From positions 1-38,453 of the forward strand of contig CAAFPW010000069.1 in NCBI GenBank assembly GCA_900764925.1: a stretch of 38,453 bases of DNA. The letters are read 5' to 3'. The notes under the pieces were generated by a model, which worked only from the letters and a program-made list of their open reading frames with translations, did not search any database and had not been told where the DNA came from. The stretch comes from Fusobacteriaceae bacterium. GTDB lineage: Bacteria > Fusobacteriota > Fusobacteriia > Fusobacteriales > Fusobacteriaceae. Position numbers and translations under genes: made by a program. This document shows, in pieces, positions 7,985-15,842 of the stretch (the first letter of the stretch is position 1; the number at the start of each line of letters is the position of its first letter).

Positions 7985-9046
7985 TTGGAGTGGTATCGAT
8001 TGGAATTGGAAAGGGTAAAATATAGTAGTTTTAAAGCCCTGTTGAAAAAATTTAAAAGGTATGAGGATATTTTTAAGATAGATAGAGAGATATTGAAAAG
8101 ATATTGTCATTTAGATGATGAGGATATAAATAGAATATATAATTCTCGAAATATAGATTTAGAGGGTGAGCTAAAAAAATTAAGATACAATGGAGTAAAT
8201 CTTCTATTTATAAAGGATGAAAACTATCCAGAAGAGTTAAAAAATATAGCTAAACCACCAATATTTTTATATTATACTGGGGATATCTCTCTTCTATCTG
8301 GGAGAAAGATAGCAGTGGTAGGGACAAGGAGAGCTACAGCCTATGGGAAGATAGCTTGTGAAAAGATAGTGGGAGGCTTGGTTGAAAATGAGATAACAAC
8401 AGTCAGTGGCTTAGCTAGTGGAATAGATACAATCTGCCATAAAAAAACCTTGGAAAACTCAGGACATACAATAGCGGTGGTAGGAAGTGGATTGGATGTA
8501 ATATATCCTAAAGAAAATGAGAGACTGTGGAAGAATATAGGTGAGAGAGGGTTGCTCATAAGTGAGTACCCTTTAGGAACAGAGCCATTTTCATATAATT
8601 TTCCCATGAGGAATAGAATAATAGTTGGATTATCTCAGGGGGTAGTTGTCATAGAGAGTAAGATAAAAGGTGGAAGTTTGATTACTGCTGAATTGGCTCT
8701 TGAGGAGGGAAGAGAGGTTTTTGCTGTTCCTGGAGAGATATTTTCTCCAGTATCAGAGGGGTGTAATAATCTGATTAAAAATTCAAGTGCTAAACTGATA
8801 ACTTCAGTTGAAGATATATTAGATGAGTTTGGTTGGAGAAAGATAAAAAAAGAGGAAAAAAATAAATTAAATTTGACAGATTATGAAAAAAAAATATACA
8901 ATATTCTTGAAAGAGAGAAAAGTCTAGATGAGATAATAATGGAGAGTTCTATGAAGGCGGGGGAGATACTCTCTATTTTAATGGATTTAGAGGTGAAAAA
9001 GATAGTTGTAAGTGTATCTGGAGGAAAATATAGAAGAAAAATTTAA
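7985..9046 (+). CDS. dprA: DNA-processing protein DprA (Smf)
   Basis: Single-stranded DNA-binding protein that protects incoming DNA and loads RecA in natural transformation. The Rossmann-like core shows GTRRATAYG, SGLASGIDT, VVGSGLDVIYP, SEYPLGTEP, FPMRNRIIVGLS and KGGSLITAELALEEGREVFAVPG. The C-terminal 60 residues form a winged-helix-like domain. I chose TTG 7985 because GAGGGG at 7971-7976 is 8 nt upstream of it, whereas the in-frame GTG 7976 overlaps that site; this gives 353 residues. It precedes topA, as in Bacillus (smf-topA). It hints at, but does not prove, competence for transformation. Confidence 0.93.
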   Translation: MEWYRLELERVKYSSFKALLKKFKRYEDIFKIDREILKRYCHLDDEDINRIYNSRNIDLEGELKKLRYNGVNLLFIKDENYPEELKNIAKPPIFLYYTGDISLLSGRKIAVVGTRRATAYGKIACEKIVGGLVENEITTVSGLASGIDTICHKKTLENSGHTIAVVGSGLDVIYPKENERLWKNIGERGLLISEYPLGTEPFSYNFPMRNRIIVGLSQGVVVIESKIKGGSLITAELALEEGREVFAVPGEIFSPVSEGCNNLIKNSSAKLITSVEDILDEFGWRKIKKEEKNKLNLTDYEKKIYNILEREKSLDEIIMESSMKAGEILSILMDLEVKKIVVSVSGGKYRRKI

Positions 9047-9055
9047 AGAGAAATC

Positions 9056-9084
9056 TTGATTTTTTTTTAAGAATTTAGTAGAAT
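9056..9084 (+). promoter_or_regulatory. Promoter of topA
   Basis: TTGATT at 9056-9061 and TAGAAT at 9079-9084 are 17 bp apart in the 75-nt gap between dprA and topA. Confidence 0.6.
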
Positions 9085-9121
9085 GAAACGGAAAAGACAC
9101 AAGACCATAGGGGTGAAGTAA

Positions 9122-11392
9122 GTGGCAAAGGCAGCAGAAAAGAAGAATTTAGTAATAGTTGAATCGCCAGCAAAGGCTAAGACAATTGAAAAGATTTTGG
9201 GGAAAAACTTTCAAGTAGTAGCATCATTTGGACATGTGAGAGACCTACCTAAGAGTAAATTAGGAGTGGACATAGAGAATAACTTTACACCATCATACTC
9301 TACCATAAAGGGAAAGGGTGATGTAATAAAAAATCTAAAGGCTTTAGCTAAAAAATCAGATAAGGTATATTTAGCATCCGACCCAGATAGAGAGGGGGAG
9401 GCTATAGCTTGGCACATAGCTTATGCTTTGAAACTAGATGAGAATGATGATAATAGAATAGAGTTCAATGAGATCACAGAGCATGCAATAAAAGATTCTA
9501 TAAAACATCCTAGAAAGATAGATATGGACAAGGTAAATGCTCAACAAGCTAGAAGAATATTGGATAGACTTGTGGGATATGGAATAAGTTCACTACTTTG
9601 GAAGAGTGTAGCTTCTAATACAAGTGCAGGGAGAGTTCAATCGGTAGCTTTAAAGCTTATATGTGATTTGGAGCAGGAGATTAAAAAATTTATTCCTGTA
9701 AAGTTTTGGGAGATAAAGGGAGATTTTACAAACAATCTAAAACTTTCATTATATAAGGTAGATGGAAAAAAGATAGAGAGAGTTACTGATGAAAATGTTG
9801 TAAAAGAGATTAAAAAAATAGATAAGAAAGAGTTTTCTATTGTGGAAGCAAAGGTCAGTAAGAAGACTAAAAACTCTCCACTACCATTGAAAACAAGTAC
9901 ATTACAACAGTTAGCTTCATCATATTTAGGATTTTCAGCATCTAAGACAATGAGAATAGCTCAAGGATTATATGAGGGTATAGATGTAAATGGTACACAT
10001 AAAGGTCTTATTACATATATGAGAACAGACTCTACCAGAATCTCTGAAGATGCTCAAGAGATGGCTAAAAACTATATTCTTGAGAATTTTGGAAAGGAAT
10101 ACTTGGGAGTAAAAAAAGAGAGCAAAAGTAAGCAAAAAATACAGGATGCCCATGAGGCTATTCGTCCAACAGATATCAATCTAACTCCAGAGAGTTTAAG
10201 TTCATCACTAGATAAAGATCAGATGAAATTATATAAATTGATTTGGGATAGATTTTTAATATCTCAATTGGCACCAATGAAGTATGAGCAATTTGAATTG
10301 GTAGCCAACTATGAAAAGTTTGATTTTAGAGGAACTATAAATAAGATAATATTTGATGGATATTATAAGATATTTAAAGAGGATGAGGATTTACCACTTG
10401 GTGATTTCCCAGAGATCAAGGTTGGAGATAGAACTAAGCTAGAAAAGCTACATATTAAAGAGGATTTTACAAAACCACCTTCAAGATTTTCAGAGTCATC
10501 TCTTGTAAAAAAATTGGAAGCAGAGGGAATAGGAAGACCTTCAACTTATGCTTCTATAATAGAGACTTTAAAGAAGAGAGAGTATGTAAAGATAGAGGGG
10601 AAAAGCTTTGTTCCAACTGAGTTAGGATTTGAGATAAAAGAGGCTTTAGACGAAAATTTCCCAAATATAATGAATGTAAAATTTACAGCTGAGATGGAAA
10701 CACATCTAGATGAGGTTGCTGAGGGAGAAGAGAACTGGATAGCTTTATTATCTGGTTTCTACAAAGAGCTAAAGGAGTATATAGATAAGTTTGCTCACAA
10801 GGTGGAAGAGGAAGCCAACCGTGTAGTTGAATCTGATGTTCCATGCTCTTGTGGTAAGGGAAATATGATATTAAAGACAGGGAGATTTGGAAGATATCTA
10901 GCTTGTCCACATGTGGATAGTGAGGATGGATGTCAAGAAAAAATCTCTCTAAAAGGGATAGAGATACCAGCTGAAGAGATAAAAAATGGAAAGATATTTG
11001 TAAAAGAGAAGGTAGATGAACTAGTAAAATCTAAACAGGGAAAACCTACTGATGTAAAAACAGAAAATGGGGATATGTATCTTCTAAAAACAGGAAGATT
11101 TGGAAGTTATTTAGAGAGTGAAAAATACTCTCAAGATAATTTGAGGATGCCATTACCTCCAGAGATTAGAAAAGCTTTAGCCAATAATCAAGTGGAAGAG
11201 AAAGATGGTGTTATGCAGATTAACAAGGAGCTTTCAAGACTTCTAGCTGAAGATGAGAAGATTTTAAAAGAGGCTGGAGTATGTGAAAAATGTGGAAGAC
11301 CTTTTAAGATAGGAAGAGGAAGATGGGGAAAATTCCTAGCTTGTACAGGTTACCCAGAGTGTAAAAATATAAGAAAGATAGAGAAAAAATAA
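9122..11392 (+). CDS. topA: DNA topoisomerase I (type IA)
   Basis: Relaxes negative supercoils by single-strand cleavage and passage. The N-terminal Toprim domain has VIVESPAKAKTIEKIL and the metal-binding SDPDREGEAIAWH. The catalytic Tyr is Y299 in GLITYMRTDSTRIS. The fold domains are followed by two four-cysteine zinc ribbons (CSCGKGNM...CPHVDSEDGC near 580-615 and CEKCGRPF...CTGYPEC at the end). 756 residues is a normal bacterial length. The start is GTG 9122, with AGGGGTGA at 9109-9116 five nt upstream. trmFO begins 10 nt after the stop. Confidence 0.97.
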   Translation: MAKAAEKKNLVIVESPAKAKTIEKILGKNFQVVASFGHVRDLPKSKLGVDIENNFTPSYSTIKGKGDVIKNLKALAKKSDKVYLASDPDREGEAIAWHIAYALKLDENDDNRIEFNEITEHAIKDSIKHPRKIDMDKVNAQQARRILDRLVGYGISSLLWKSVASNTSAGRVQSVALKLICDLEQEIKKFIPVKFWEIKGDFTNNLKLSLYKVDGKKIERVTDENVVKEIKKIDKKEFSIVEAKVSKKTKNSPLPLKTSTLQQLASSYLGFSASKTMRIAQGLYEGIDVNGTHKGLITYMRTDSTRISEDAQEMAKNYILENFGKEYLGVKKESKSKQKIQDAHEAIRPTDINLTPESLSSSLDKDQMKLYKLIWDRFLISQLAPMKYEQFELVANYEKFDFRGTINKIIFDGYYKIFKEDEDLPLGDFPEIKVGDRTKLEKLHIKEDFTKPPSRFSESSLVKKLEAEGIGRPSTYASIIETLKKREYVKIEGKSFVPTELGFEIKEALDENFPNIMNVKFTAEMETHLDEVAEGEENWIALLSGFYKELKEYIDKFAHKVEEEANRVVESDVPCSCGKGNMILKTGRFGRYLACPHVDSEDGCQEKISLKGIEIPAEEIKNGKIFVKEKVDELVKSKQGKPTDVKTENGDMYLLKTGRFGSYLESEKYSQDNLRMPLPPEIRKALANNQVEEKDGVMQINKELSRLLAEDEKILKEAGVCEKCGRPFKIGRGRWGKFLACTGYPECKNIRKIEKK

Positions 11393-11402
11393 GGAGCAAT
11401 TG

Positions 11403-12716
11403 ATGACATATAATAAAGAAGTAATAATTGTAGGAGCTGGACTTGCAGGGAGTGAGGCAGCTTACCAACTAGCTAAAAGAGGTATAAAGGTAAAACTTTA
11501 TGAGATGAAAAAGATAAAAAAGACAGAAGCTCATAAAAGTGATGACTTTGCTGAATTAGTTTGTAGTAACTCATTGGGAGCTGATAACTTAGCAAATGCC
11601 TCTGGGCTTATGAAAGAGGAGCTTAGAAGATTGGACTCTTTGGTTATAAAGAGTGCTGATAATAATAGAGTACCAGCAGGACAAGCTCTAGCTGTGGATA
11701 GAGATGGATTTTCTCAAGAGATAACTAATGTATTGAGAGGTATGGAGAATATAGAGATAATAGATGAGGAGTTGACAGATATACCAGAGGATAAAATTGT
11801 TTTAATAGCATCAGGTCCTCTTACATCTGAAGCTCTTTCTAAAAAGATTGGAGAGATCACTCATAGTGACTATCTATATTTTTATGACGCAGCTGCTCCA
11901 ATTGTCACATTGGAATCAATAAATATGGACATAGCTTATCGTCAATCTCGTTATGGAAAGGGAGAGGGAGAGTATATCAACTGCCCTATGGACAAGGAGC
12001 AATATTACAGTTTCTACAATGCTCTTATCACAGCTGAAAGAGCCCCATTGAAAGCCTTTGAAGAGGAGAAAATATTTGACGCTTGTATGCCAGTGGAGAG
12101 AATAGCTATGACAGGGGAGAAGACATTGGTATTTGGACCATTGAAGCCAAAGGGACTAATCAATCCTAAAACAGATAAGATGGACTATGCTGTAGTACAA
12201 CTTAGACAGGATGACAAAGAGGGGAAATTATATAACCTAGTTGGATTTCAGACAAATCTAAAGTGGGGAGAGCAAAAAAGAGTATTCTCTATGATACCAG
12301 GACTTGAAAATGCAGAGTTTATAAGATATGGGGTTATGCATAGAAATACTTTTATCAACTCAACTCTACTATTAGATGAGAGCTTAAAATTAAAAACAAA
12401 GGATAATGTGTATTTTGCTGGACAGATTACTGGAAGTGAAGGTTATGTATCCTCTGTTGCCACAGGTATGATGGCAGCTATAAATATAGCTCATAGATTG
12501 GAAGGGAAACCAGCTTTTATATTGGATGATAGAAGTGCCATTGGAGCTATGGTTAAATATATAACTGAGGAGAAGAAAAATTTTCAACCAATGGGACCAA
12601 ACTTTGGAATAATCAGAAGTTTAGATGAGAGAATAAGAGATAAAAAAGAGAGATATAATAAGATATCTGAGATAGCTTTAGAGTATCTTGAAACAAAATT
12701 AGAAGAGATAAAGTAA
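11403..12716 (+). CDS. trmFO: tRNA (uracil-5-)-methyltransferase TrmFO
   Basis: Makes ribothymidine at position 54 of the tRNA T-loop, using methylenetetrahydrofolate and FADH2. The FAD-binding motif VIIVGAGLAGSEAAYQLAKRG opens the protein; the family stretches AELVCSNSLGAD and QITGSEGYVSSVATGMMAAIN are present. The 437 residues match the family. ATG 11403 is preferred over TTG 11400 because AGGAG at 11392-11396 is then 6 nt upstream. The order topA-trmFO-xer-hslV matches topA-gid-codV-codW of Bacillus. Confidence 0.96.
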   Translation: MTYNKEVIIVGAGLAGSEAAYQLAKRGIKVKLYEMKKIKKTEAHKSDDFAELVCSNSLGADNLANASGLMKEELRRLDSLVIKSADNNRVPAGQALAVDRDGFSQEITNVLRGMENIEIIDEELTDIPEDKIVLIASGPLTSEALSKKIGEITHSDYLYFYDAAAPIVTLESINMDIAYRQSRYGKGEGEYINCPMDKEQYYSFYNALITAERAPLKAFEEEKIFDACMPVERIAMTGEKTLVFGPLKPKGLINPKTDKMDYAVVQLRQDDKEGKLYNLVGFQTNLKWGEQKRVFSMIPGLENAEFIRYGVMHRNTFINSTLLLDESLKLKTKDNVYFAGQITGSEGYVSSVATGMMAAINIAHRLEGKPAFILDDRSAIGAMVKYITEEKKNFQPMGPNFGIIRSLDERIRDKKERYNKISEIALEYLETKLEEIK

Positions 12717-12723
12717 AAACTAG

Positions 12724-12752
12724 TTGTTAAAATATAAAAAATAGTATATAAT
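12724..12752 (+). promoter_or_regulatory. Promoter overlapping the first ATG of the recombinase frame
   Basis: TTGTTA at 12724-12729 and consensus TATAAT at 12747-12752 are 17 bp apart. The -10 covers the in-frame ATG at 12751, so transcripts from it cannot use that codon; this argues for a start at GTG 12763 or ATG 12772. Confidence 0.55.
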
Positions 12753-12771
12753 GTGGAGTGGTGTGGTAAAG

Positions 12772-13641
12772 ATGGAGGAAAAAAATATAGAAAGAGATAT
12801 AAGAGATTTTCTATATTTTGCAGAGTTTGGAGAAAATAAAAGTTCCAACACTGTAAAATCTATGAGAAAAGATTTACTTCAACTAGCTCAATATTTAAAG
12901 GATATAGAGAAAATAGAGAGAAGTATGGAGATTGACTCTGTAATGTTGAGGGGATTCATAGGATACCTTCAAGAGCAGGGGATTACCAAAAGGACTATAA
13001 ATAGAAAGCTTTCATCTATGCGTTCATTTTTTAAGTATCTTGTAAAAAATAGAGTGATAAATCAAAGTCCAGTTGAAGTGATAGCCTCACCAAGTTTTTA
13101 TGTAGAGAAGCCAGATATTCTCACTTTAGACGAAATAAATAGATTACGTTCTGTAATTTCATTAAAAAATGCCAATGGTTTGAGAGATAGATTGATACTT
13201 GAACTTTTATATTCAAGTGGAATAACATCCACTGAGATGTTAGGGACAGGAGAGAGAGTCTTTGATTTAGACAAGAGAGAACTATATGTTTCTAATGGGA
13301 AAAGTAGTCGAGTTGTATTTTTTAGTGAGCGTACAAGAGAGTTTTTCAAAAAATATGTAGAATCTAAAAAGAGTAAATATAAAGATAGATATGATTCAGA
13401 TATACTTTTTGTAAATGGATCAGCTACTAGATTGAGTGATAGATCACTACGTAGAATAATAGATAGATACGCCCAAAAAGCTGGAATAGAGAGAGAGATC
13501 AGTCCATATAGTTTTAGACATACATTTGCTGTACATATGCTTTCCCATGGGATGGATATTCTTTACTTAAAAGAGCTAATGGGGCATGCTACTTTGGAGA
13601 GTACCAAAGTCTATCAAGATTTAGTGAAGGTTAGAATTTAG
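12772..13641 (+). CDS. Tyrosine recombinase of the XerC/CodV locus, with altered active site
   Basis: Member of the Xer-type tyrosine recombinases, at the place where codV/xerC stands in Firmicutes. It has an N-terminal SAM-like core-binding domain (about 5-95) and a catalytic domain from about 110. The nucleophile Tyr281 (STKVYQ), Arg249 (SPYSFRHTF) and His272 (LMGHATLE) are present. The first catalytic Arg, found as GLRVSEL in XerC/XerD, is Thr152 in GITSTEM, and the His two residues before the second Arg region (SPHxLRH) is Tyr246. The enzyme may be inactive or need a partner. Another Xer protein elsewhere may do dimer resolution. The start is uncertain: ATG 12772, GTG 12763 or ATG 12751. 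Confidence 0.8.
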   Translation: MEEKNIERDIRDFLYFAEFGENKSSNTVKSMRKDLLQLAQYLKDIEKIERSMEIDSVMLRGFIGYLQEQGITKRTINRKLSSMRSFFKYLVKNRVINQSPVEVIASPSFYVEKPDILTLDEINRLRSVISLKNANGLRDRLILELLYSSGITSTEMLGTGERVFDLDKRELYVSNGKSSRVVFFSERTREFFKKYVESKKSKYKDRYDSDILFVNGSATRLSDRSLRRIIDRYAQKAGIEREISPYSFRHTFAVHMLSHGMDILYLKELMGHATLESTKVYQDLVKVRI

Positions 13642-13668
13642 AAATTATAAGGCAATGAGGAGAGAGAT

Positions 13669-14199
13669 ATGATAAAGGCTACTACTATAGTTGCAGTAAA
13701 AAAAGATGGAAAAGTTGCTATGGCTGGAGATGGACAGGTAACTTTTGGAGAAGTAGTATTTAAAAGTAATGCAAGAAAGATTAGAAAAATAGAGAAATAT
13801 AATGTGATGGCTGGATTTGCTGGAGCAGCGGCAGACGCCTTTGCACTTATGGATAAATTTGAAAGTAAATTAGATGAGTTTTCTGGAAATCTAAAAAAAT
13901 CTGCTGTGGAATTAGCAAAAGAGTGGAGAAATGACAAGGCTTTAAGAGTGTTAGATGCCATGTTATTAGTAGCTGATCAAAATACTCTTTTAGTTCTTTC
14001 AGGAAATGGAGATGTAATAGAACCAGATGGAGATGTGGCAGCAATAGGAAGTGGAGGGAGTTATGCCTACGCAGCAGCTAGAGCTTTACTCCTACATGGA
14101 AAGGAGATGCCAGTTGAACAGATAGCTATTGAAGCTATGGCAATAGCAGGAGAGATGTGTATTTATACTAATTCAAATATTACATATGATGTAATCTAA
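13669..14199 (+). CDS. hslV: HslV/ClpQ peptidase subunit
   Basis: Threonine-type peptidase that forms a double ring and works with the HslU/ClpY ATPase in cytoplasmic protein degradation. The mature N-terminus should be Thr5 of MIKATTIVAV after removal of four residues, as in the Staphylococcus and Thermotoga proteins. Also present are GDGQVTFG, AGFAGAAADAFALMDKFE, AVELAKEWR, AIGSGGSYAYAAARALL and a C-terminal GEMCIYTNSNI. 176 residues is normal. TGAGGAG lies before ATG 13669. It follows the xer-like gene by 27 nt as codW follows codV, but no hslU (codX) comes after it. Confidence 0.95.
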   Translation: MIKATTIVAVKKDGKVAMAGDGQVTFGEVVFKSNARKIRKIEKYNVMAGFAGAAADAFALMDKFESKLDEFSGNLKKSAVELAKEWRNDKALRVLDAMLLVADQNTLLVLSGNGDVIEPDGDVAAIGSGGSYAYAAARALLLHGKEMPVEQIAIEAMAIAGEMCIYTNSNITYDVI

Positions 14200-14217
14200 A
14201 AATGAGGAGAAGATATT

Positions 14218-15333
14218 ATGAGTAAGAAAATTTGTATAGGTTGTGGAATAGAATTACAAAGTGATTACCCAGAAAAAAATGGATACCTTCCAGCAGCAAA
14301 ATTAGAGGAAGCAGGAGAACACTATTGTCAAAGATGTTTCAAAATTAAAAATTATGGAAAATATATGCCTGTAAGATTAACAAGAGATGATTATAGAAAA
14401 GTTGTTCAAGAGGAGATGCAAAATGCCCAAGTGGCAATAGCTGTTTTTGATATTATTGATTTTGAAGGATCTTTTGATGATGAGATACTAGATGTCTTAA
14501 GAGAGATGGATTCAATAGTAGTAATTAATAAGTTAGACCTTATTCCTGATGAGAAACACCCTTCTGAAGTTGCTAACTGGGTGAAGGTAAGACTTGCAGA
14601 AGAGGGAATAGCTCCTCTTGATATAGCTATTGTAAGTAGTAAAAATGGTTATGGTATAAATGGAATATTTAAAAAGATAAAACATTTTTATCCTGATGGT
14701 GTTGAAGCTCTTGTATTAGGAGTTACTAATGTTGGAAAATCAAGTATAGTAAATAGATTATTAGGATTAAAGAAAGTAACTGTTTCTAAGTATCCAGGAA
14801 CTACTTTGAAAAGTGTAAGAAATCAGATACCACATACAAAGATTACATTGATAGACACTCCAGGACTTATTCCTGAAGGAAGAATTTCAGATTTAGTATG
14901 TGAGAGCTGTAATTTAAAAATGGTTCCAGCTAATGAAATTTCAAGAAAAACTTTTAAAATGTCTAAAGGAAGAGCTTTGATAATAGGAGAACTTCTTTGG
15001 TTTAAGGTTTTAAATGAGGATGAGACAAAACCAATATTCTCTCTTTATGCTGCTAAGGATGTTACTTTTCATGAAACAAATTACGATAAATTAAAAGAAT
15101 TATTACAAAATGACAGAGGAGACTTATTATCTCCACCTTGTGAAAATTGTATTGATGAATATAGAAAGCTTGAAAAAGTAAAACATAGAGTTACGGTAAA
15201 AGCAGGAGAGGAACTTGTCTTCAAAGGATTGGGATGGATATCTGTAAAAAGAGGCCCATTGGAAATAGAGATAACTGCTCCTAAAGAAGCTGGTATCGTT
15301 ATAAGAGATGCTTTTATCAAGCCAAAGAGATAG
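14218..15333 (+). CDS. yqeH: YqeH-type circularly permuted GTPase
   Basis: Ribosome-assembly GTPase; the Bacillus member is needed for 30S subunit formation. An N-terminal zinc finger has CIGC (Cys6, Cys9) and CQRC near residue 40. The GTPase motifs run in permuted order: G4 NKLD at 104-107, G5-like VSSKNGYG, then G1 GVTNVGKSS at 168-176, a G2-like Thr in the PGTTLKS stretch, and G3 DTPG. The C-terminal part (about 230-371) is the YqeH-specific RNA/protein-binding region. 371 residues matches the family. It starts 18 nt after hslV. Confidence 0.93.
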   Translation: MSKKICIGCGIELQSDYPEKNGYLPAAKLEEAGEHYCQRCFKIKNYGKYMPVRLTRDDYRKVVQEEMQNAQVAIAVFDIIDFEGSFDDEILDVLREMDSIVVINKLDLIPDEKHPSEVANWVKVRLAEEGIAPLDIAIVSSKNGYGINGIFKKIKHFYPDGVEALVLGVTNVGKSSIVNRLLGLKKVTVSKYPGTTLKSVRNQIPHTKITLIDTPGLIPEGRISDLVCESCNLKMVPANEISRKTFKMSKGRALIIGELLWFKVLNEDETKPIFSLYAAKDVTFHETNYDKLKELLQNDRGDLLSPPCENCIDEYRKLEKVKHRVTVKAGEELVFKGLGWISVKRGPLEIEITAPKEAGIVIRDAFIKPKR

Positions 15334-15334
15334 T

Positions 15335-15820
15335 ATGAAAATATTCAAGTATGAGATAACAAGTATATTTGTTACAAGTGTTTTTTCTATAATGGGAGTA
15401 CTGTTTGTAATAATTTTAGGAAGTTATAATGTAAAGGATTTAACAGAAGCTAAAAAAGCTGAAAAAACCTTAGAAAACTTGAGAGAACTAAGAGTTGCTT
15501 TGGAAAAATATTATCAAATAACTAAAAAGTATCCAGATCTATCATTAGATGGAGCAAAGGATAACTTGAGGTTATTGGATTTTAAAAATAGTAAGGGGGA
15601 AGTAATCTCTTTTGCGGAAATTTATGGAAAGGAGTCCTTACCAAACACTTTAGCAGGAGATGGAGTAACAGAAACAAATATAGTTTATGATATTTCAGAT
15701 TTTTCTAAAGGGAGTAATACAGGAGGCTGGAACTATAATTTTTCTGGAAATACAGGAGAGATTCATCCTAACTTACCAGAAAATATCTATTCTCAAGGAA
15801 TAGAGTGGAATAATTATTAA
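15335..15820 (+). CDS. Pseudopilin-like membrane-anchored protein
   Basis: I do not recognise a named family. A hydrophobic helix (about residues 9-30) near the N-terminus is followed by an amphipathic helix with LRELRVALEKYYQITKKYPDL, then a short beta-rich tail with GGWNYNFSGNTGEIHPNLP. That layout resembles type II secretion or type IV pseudopilins, where a helix like ALxxYxxxxGxYP and a C-terminal GGWxYxxxTGEVxxN are common. The canonical prepilin cleavage site (Gly-Phe-x-x-x-Glu) is missing, so processing by prepilin peptidase is doubtful. ATG 15335 overlaps nothing and follows the YqeH stop by one base; the ribosome site is weak, which suggests translational coupling. Confidence 0.55.
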   Translation: MKIFKYEITSIFVTSVFSIMGVLFVIILGSYNVKDLTEAKKAEKTLENLRELRVALEKYYQITKKYPDLSLDGAKDNLRLLDFKNSKGEVISFAEIYGKESLPNTLAGDGVTETNIVYDISDFSKGSNTGGWNYNFSGNTGEIHPNLPENIYSQGIEWNNY

Positions 15821-15842
15821 AAATAAGAGAGGAAAAGAGAGT

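Noticed and set aside
12772..13641. Calling the recombinase a pseudogene
   Set aside because: The frame is intact, the Tyr nucleophile and other residues are kept, and it sits in its conserved operon with its own promoter.
13638..13961. 107-residue minus-strand frame over the start of hslV
   Set aside because: Antisense shadow of a conserved gene; composition is not that of a real protein.
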